From contig NZ_CP152002.1 in the NCBI RefSeq assembly GCF_038595055.1, positions 3,020,501 to 3,084,500 on the forward strand: a stretch of DNA of 64,000 nucleotides. The letters run 5' to 3'. Origin of the DNA: Paenibacillus sp. FSL R7-0345. GTDB taxonomy: Bacteria; Bacillota; Bacilli; Paenibacillales; Paenibacillaceae. A program made the translations under genes and the position numbers. Numbering within the stretch: the first letter of the stretch is position 1; the number at the start of each line of letters is the position of its first letter. Below are positions 60,865-64,000 of this stretch, in pieces. The notes below the pieces were generated by a model. That model made no database searches. It saw only the letters and a list, made by a program, of their open reading frames with translations, and was not told the origin of the DNA.

Positions 60865-61608
60865 CTATTGATAGAGTTTCGTCTGGGTTATCAGCGCGCT
60901 CAGCTCCTGCATGCAGGGGATCTCTTCAACAGGCTGATCACTGGTGCTGTCCAGCTCAGAGATTTCCAGCAGCAGCTGATCCAGCTTGAGCAGAATCTCT
61001 TCATTGGCACCCAGATAGGCATTTATAGAAGCAAAAAAGTCGTCATACAGTGCGGTTTTCTTTTGGATAAGCTTGTCGGAGAACTGGGAAGGTTTACGGG
61101 AGCCGGCAAAAAGCGAAAACTCTGAGGTGTCGAACAAACTGAGCTTGCCCAGAATTCCCCTGATATTGAGGCGGAGGAGCTTTTCGACTTCATTAATGAC
61201 AGTATTGAATTTCCGGTAGCTGAGTTCGGCCGGGTTGAACCTTTGCGACAGCACACGGATTAGCGCACTTTTTTTCTTATCCATCCGCTCCAGCTGGTCA
61301 AGGGCCAGGGTGGCGTCACTTTTCAGCACCTTTACCTTTTTATACTGCTCAAGCTGGGTGGCGTAGTCTTCAGATGAGGCAAAAGAGTGTGCGGCTTGCG
61401 TATCCGGAGATTTGAGTAATAAAGTGTAACTGGTATAGAGCACAATAAGCAGACTGATGAATAGCAGGGTAACGCCTGCAGCTGTCTCCAGGGCCCCGGC
61501 CCCGCCGATCTCTACAGCCAAAAGTCCCGGAGACAAGACAACAATGTTAAGAATGACAACGCCGGCGATCACGGCAAACAGCCTGACGGGTCTGTATCTG
61601 TTCAGCAA
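60865..61608 (-). CDS. XpaC-like membrane protein
   Basis: A 247-residue protein with two N-terminal membrane helices (VIAGVVILNIVVLS and AGVTLLFISLLIVLYTSYTL). A long helical, charged cytoplasmic part follows, with VIRVLSQRFNPAELSYR-like and LDQLLLEISELDS stretches. Size, layout and neighbours suggest the XpaC (5-bromo-4-chloroindolyl phosphate hydrolysis) family, but the sequence evidence is modest. I start it at TTG, because GGGGAGG is six bases upstream. The open frame reaches back to 61662. Confidence 0.6.
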   Translation of the reverse strand: MLNRYRPVRLFAVIAGVVILNIVVLSPGLLAVEIGGAGALETAAGVTLLFISLLIVLYTSYTLLLKSPDTQAAHSFASSEDYATQLEQYKKVKVLKSDATLALDQLERMDKKKSALIRVLSQRFNPAELSYRKFNTVINEVEKLLRLNIRGILGKLSLFDTSEFSLFAGSRKPSQFSDKLIQKKTALYDDFFASINAYLGANEEILLKLDQLLLEISELDSTSDQPVEEIPCMQELSALITQTKLYQ

Positions 61609-61797
61609 AAACACCTCCCCTGTATGAGTATATTTCGCTGTGGCTTCTTTTGATTCATACAATCGGTGGCTGATGCTTGCAGAATAAGCAGAACAGCTAT
61701 AAATTGAAAATAAAATGTTTACATTTCATGTGATGTATATATACTTATAATTTAAGACACTATAATTAACCGGAAGCTTCCGGCAGGGAGGAACAAC

Positions 61798-62781
61798 ATG
61801 AACAGACGTATTAGAGTAGGAATTGCAGGCTATGGTAATTTGGGCAAAGGTGTAGAGCAGGCAGTTAAGCAGAATCCCGATATGGAGCTGGTTGCTGTGT
61901 TTACACGCAGAGATCCGGAAGGTCTTGCCAAGGAGACAGGCCTTAAGGTAGAGCGCCTGGAAGATGCAAAGGAGTACATAGATAAAATTGATGTAATGAT
62001 TCTGTGCGGCGGCTCGGCGACAGATCTGCCTGAGCAGACTCCGCAGCTGGTCAAGCTGTTCAACACAGTGGACAGCTTCGATACCCACGCCAAGATTCCA
62101 GAATTTTATGAAAAAGTAAATGCAGCTGCTCTTGAAGGAGGAAAAGTCGGCGTAATCTCCACCGGCTGGGATCCGGGCCTGTTCTCGATGAACCGCCTGC
62201 TGATGCAGTCCGTGCTGGCTGAAGGACATGACTACACCTTCTGGGGTAAAGGCGTAAGCCAGGGTCACTCCGATGCCATCCGCCGTGTGCCTGGGGTGAA
62301 AGCCGGTGTGCAGTACACAGTACCGGTTGAAGAAGTTATTGAGCGCATCCGTTCCGGTGAAACACCTGAGCTGGAGACCCGTGAAAAGCACCGCCGCAAC
62401 TGTTATGTCGTAGCTGAAGCTGGGGCAGATCAGGATTCCATCCGCGATACCATTGTGAATATGCCGGATTATTTCGCCGATTACGATACGACCGTAACGT
62501 TTATTACAGAAGAAGAGCTGACGAGCGAGCATTCCGGAATGCCGCATGGCGGCTTTGTTATCCGCAGCGGTGTTACCGGAAACGGCAACAGACAAATCGC
62601 TGAGTTCGGCCTGAAGCTGGACAGCAACCCTGAATTCACCGCCAGCGTGCTGATCGCCTATACCAGAGCGGCTGCCCGCCTCAGTGCGGAAGGCGTTGCC
62701 GGAGCCAAGACCGTATTTGATATTCCGCTCGGTTACCTCTCCCCGAAATCGCCGGAAGAGCTGCGCCGTGACCTGCTGTAG
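61798..62781 (+). CDS. ddh: meso-Diaminopimelate dehydrogenase
   Basis: A 327-residue NADPH-dependent enzyme that makes meso-DAP in one step from tetrahydrodipicolinate, for lysine and peptidoglycan. The Rossmann motif is GIAGYGNLGKGVE (residues 7-19). FDTHAKIPEF, STGWDPGLFSMNR and FWGKGVSQGHSDAIRRVPGV are family signatures around the substrate site. The ATG follows AGGGAGGAA. It is a single gene with its own terminator. Confidence 0.96.
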   Translation: MNRRIRVGIAGYGNLGKGVEQAVKQNPDMELVAVFTRRDPEGLAKETGLKVERLEDAKEYIDKIDVMILCGGSATDLPEQTPQLVKLFNTVDSFDTHAKIPEFYEKVNAAALEGGKVGVISTGWDPGLFSMNRLLMQSVLAEGHDYTFWGKGVSQGHSDAIRRVPGVKAGVQYTVPVEEVIERIRSGETPELETREKHRRNCYVVAEAGADQDSIRDTIVNMPDYFADYDTTVTFITEEELTSEHSGMPHGGFVIRSGVTGNGNRQIAEFGLKLDSNPEFTASVLIAYTRAAARLSAEGVAGAKTVFDIPLGYLSPKSPEELRRDLL

Positions 62782-62808
62782 TAGCTTAAAAGCTGAATAA
62801 ACAACCAT

Positions 62809-62847
62809 AAAAACGCGCCGTCAGAAATTCTGAGGCGCGTTTTTTTA
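62809..62847 (+). terminator. Terminator after ddh
   Basis: AAAACGCGCC and GGCGCGTTTT with an inner TCAGA/TCTGA are followed by seven T. Confidence 0.95.
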
Positions 62848-62927
62848 TATGGAAGCTTTGTGAGCAAGTTAAGCGGGAAAATGACATCTAATTCGGTGGA
62901 CACTCACCCCTTTGAGCTGGCTAGACG

Positions 62928-62997
62928 GAAAAACGCCACTTATTTTCACCGCAATCGCCCTCAAAGAGGGAACGGTCTAAAAGAAGTGGCGTTTTTC
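62928..62997. repeat. 70-bp fold-back element between ddh and gdhA
   Basis: Perfect 14-bp arms GAAAAACGCCACTT (62928-62941) and AAGTGGCGTTTTTC (62984-62997) enclose ACCG/CGGT and CCCTC-AAA-GAGGG, so the whole element folds on itself. It may be a terminator for both sides. The length and symmetry also fit a REP- or MITE-like mobile hairpin. GTGGACACTC just upstream (62897-62906) also occurs at the IS3 end. The rest of the 338-base gap between ddh and gdhA shows nothing further. Confidence 0.7.
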
Positions 62998-63119
62998 TAA
63001 TTAATGTTCGGATTGATTGAGATTTCAACGAATGAATTGTGCAAAATCCAACTAAATGCCGGAGATGCCGTCTTGCCGGGCACCAATAGCAGTGGTGTCT
63101 TGGCCGATAGGGACAGGGC

Positions 63120-64000
<881 letters not shown>

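Noticed and set aside
61726..62808. 360-residue minus-strand reading frame
   Set aside because: It is the antisense shadow of ddh, whose protein motifs are unmistakable.

Overview
The window is chromosomal DNA of a Firmicute, most likely Paenibacillus or a close relative. This is inferred from the gene content, the strong AGGAGG-type ribosome binding sites, the mid-50s GC content, several lipoprotein ABC systems, an SLH-domain protein, meso-diaminopimelate dehydrogenase and AmpS-type aminopeptidase. There are no rRNA or tRNA genes, no prophage and no CRISPR array. About 57 protein genes are supported.

Layout, left to right. 1-5640 (minus strand) holds a thiamin locus. A TPP riboswitch with its own terminator precedes the importer thiZ-thiX-thiY, which is followed by thiM-thiD-thiE. 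5713-7993 is a TetR repressor and the DHA2-type efflux pump it probably controls, through two identical palindromes. 8151-10439 is a cystine-type amino-acid ABC importer. 10514-13794 holds an SLH protein, Fur, an AIM24-like protein and small unknowns. 13811-19959 is an AraC regulator facing a sugar operon with two xylose-isomerase-like proteins, two Gfo/Idh/MocA dehydrogenases and a small-molecule kinase. 20019-28318 holds FabV, an HXXEE membrane protein, a solitary OppD, a secreted GH43 arabinanase, FabF, an MmyB-type regulator and a citrate synthase. 28397-29283 holds small unknowns and the ruin of an MFS transporter whose middle is replaced by a 51-bp repeat array. 29435-38348 holds ExoA, a serine hydrolase / amidase / VanZ-RDD operon, AmpS and an ECF sigma/anti-sigma pair. 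38528-40195 is a second 51-52-bp repeat array split by an intact IS3-family element. 40230-43427 holds a GNAT enzyme, a Fur-box-controlled heme monooxygenase and a modular secreted protein.

43795-54638 is the most coherent pathway: a sugar SBP, two permeases, a LacI regulator, an esterase, a GH3 beta-glucosidase and a 1124-residue GH94 enzyme. It matches the sophorooligosaccharide (beta-1,2-glucan) locus known from Listeria, with the esterase as an unexplained addition. Repeated TCGAAACG(A/T)TTCGA-like operators precede the SBP and GH3 genes.

54701-64000 holds a TetR/SDR pair, a small protein behind a hairpin-rich leader, an L,D-transpeptidase, an XpaC-like / vWA / TelA operon, ddh and the 3' part of gdhA.

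The least explained signal is intergenic. Three repeat families with unrelated sequences (2445-2626, 28976-29179, 38528-40195) all have a period near 51 bp. One lies inside a destroyed gene and one was a target for an insertion sequence.
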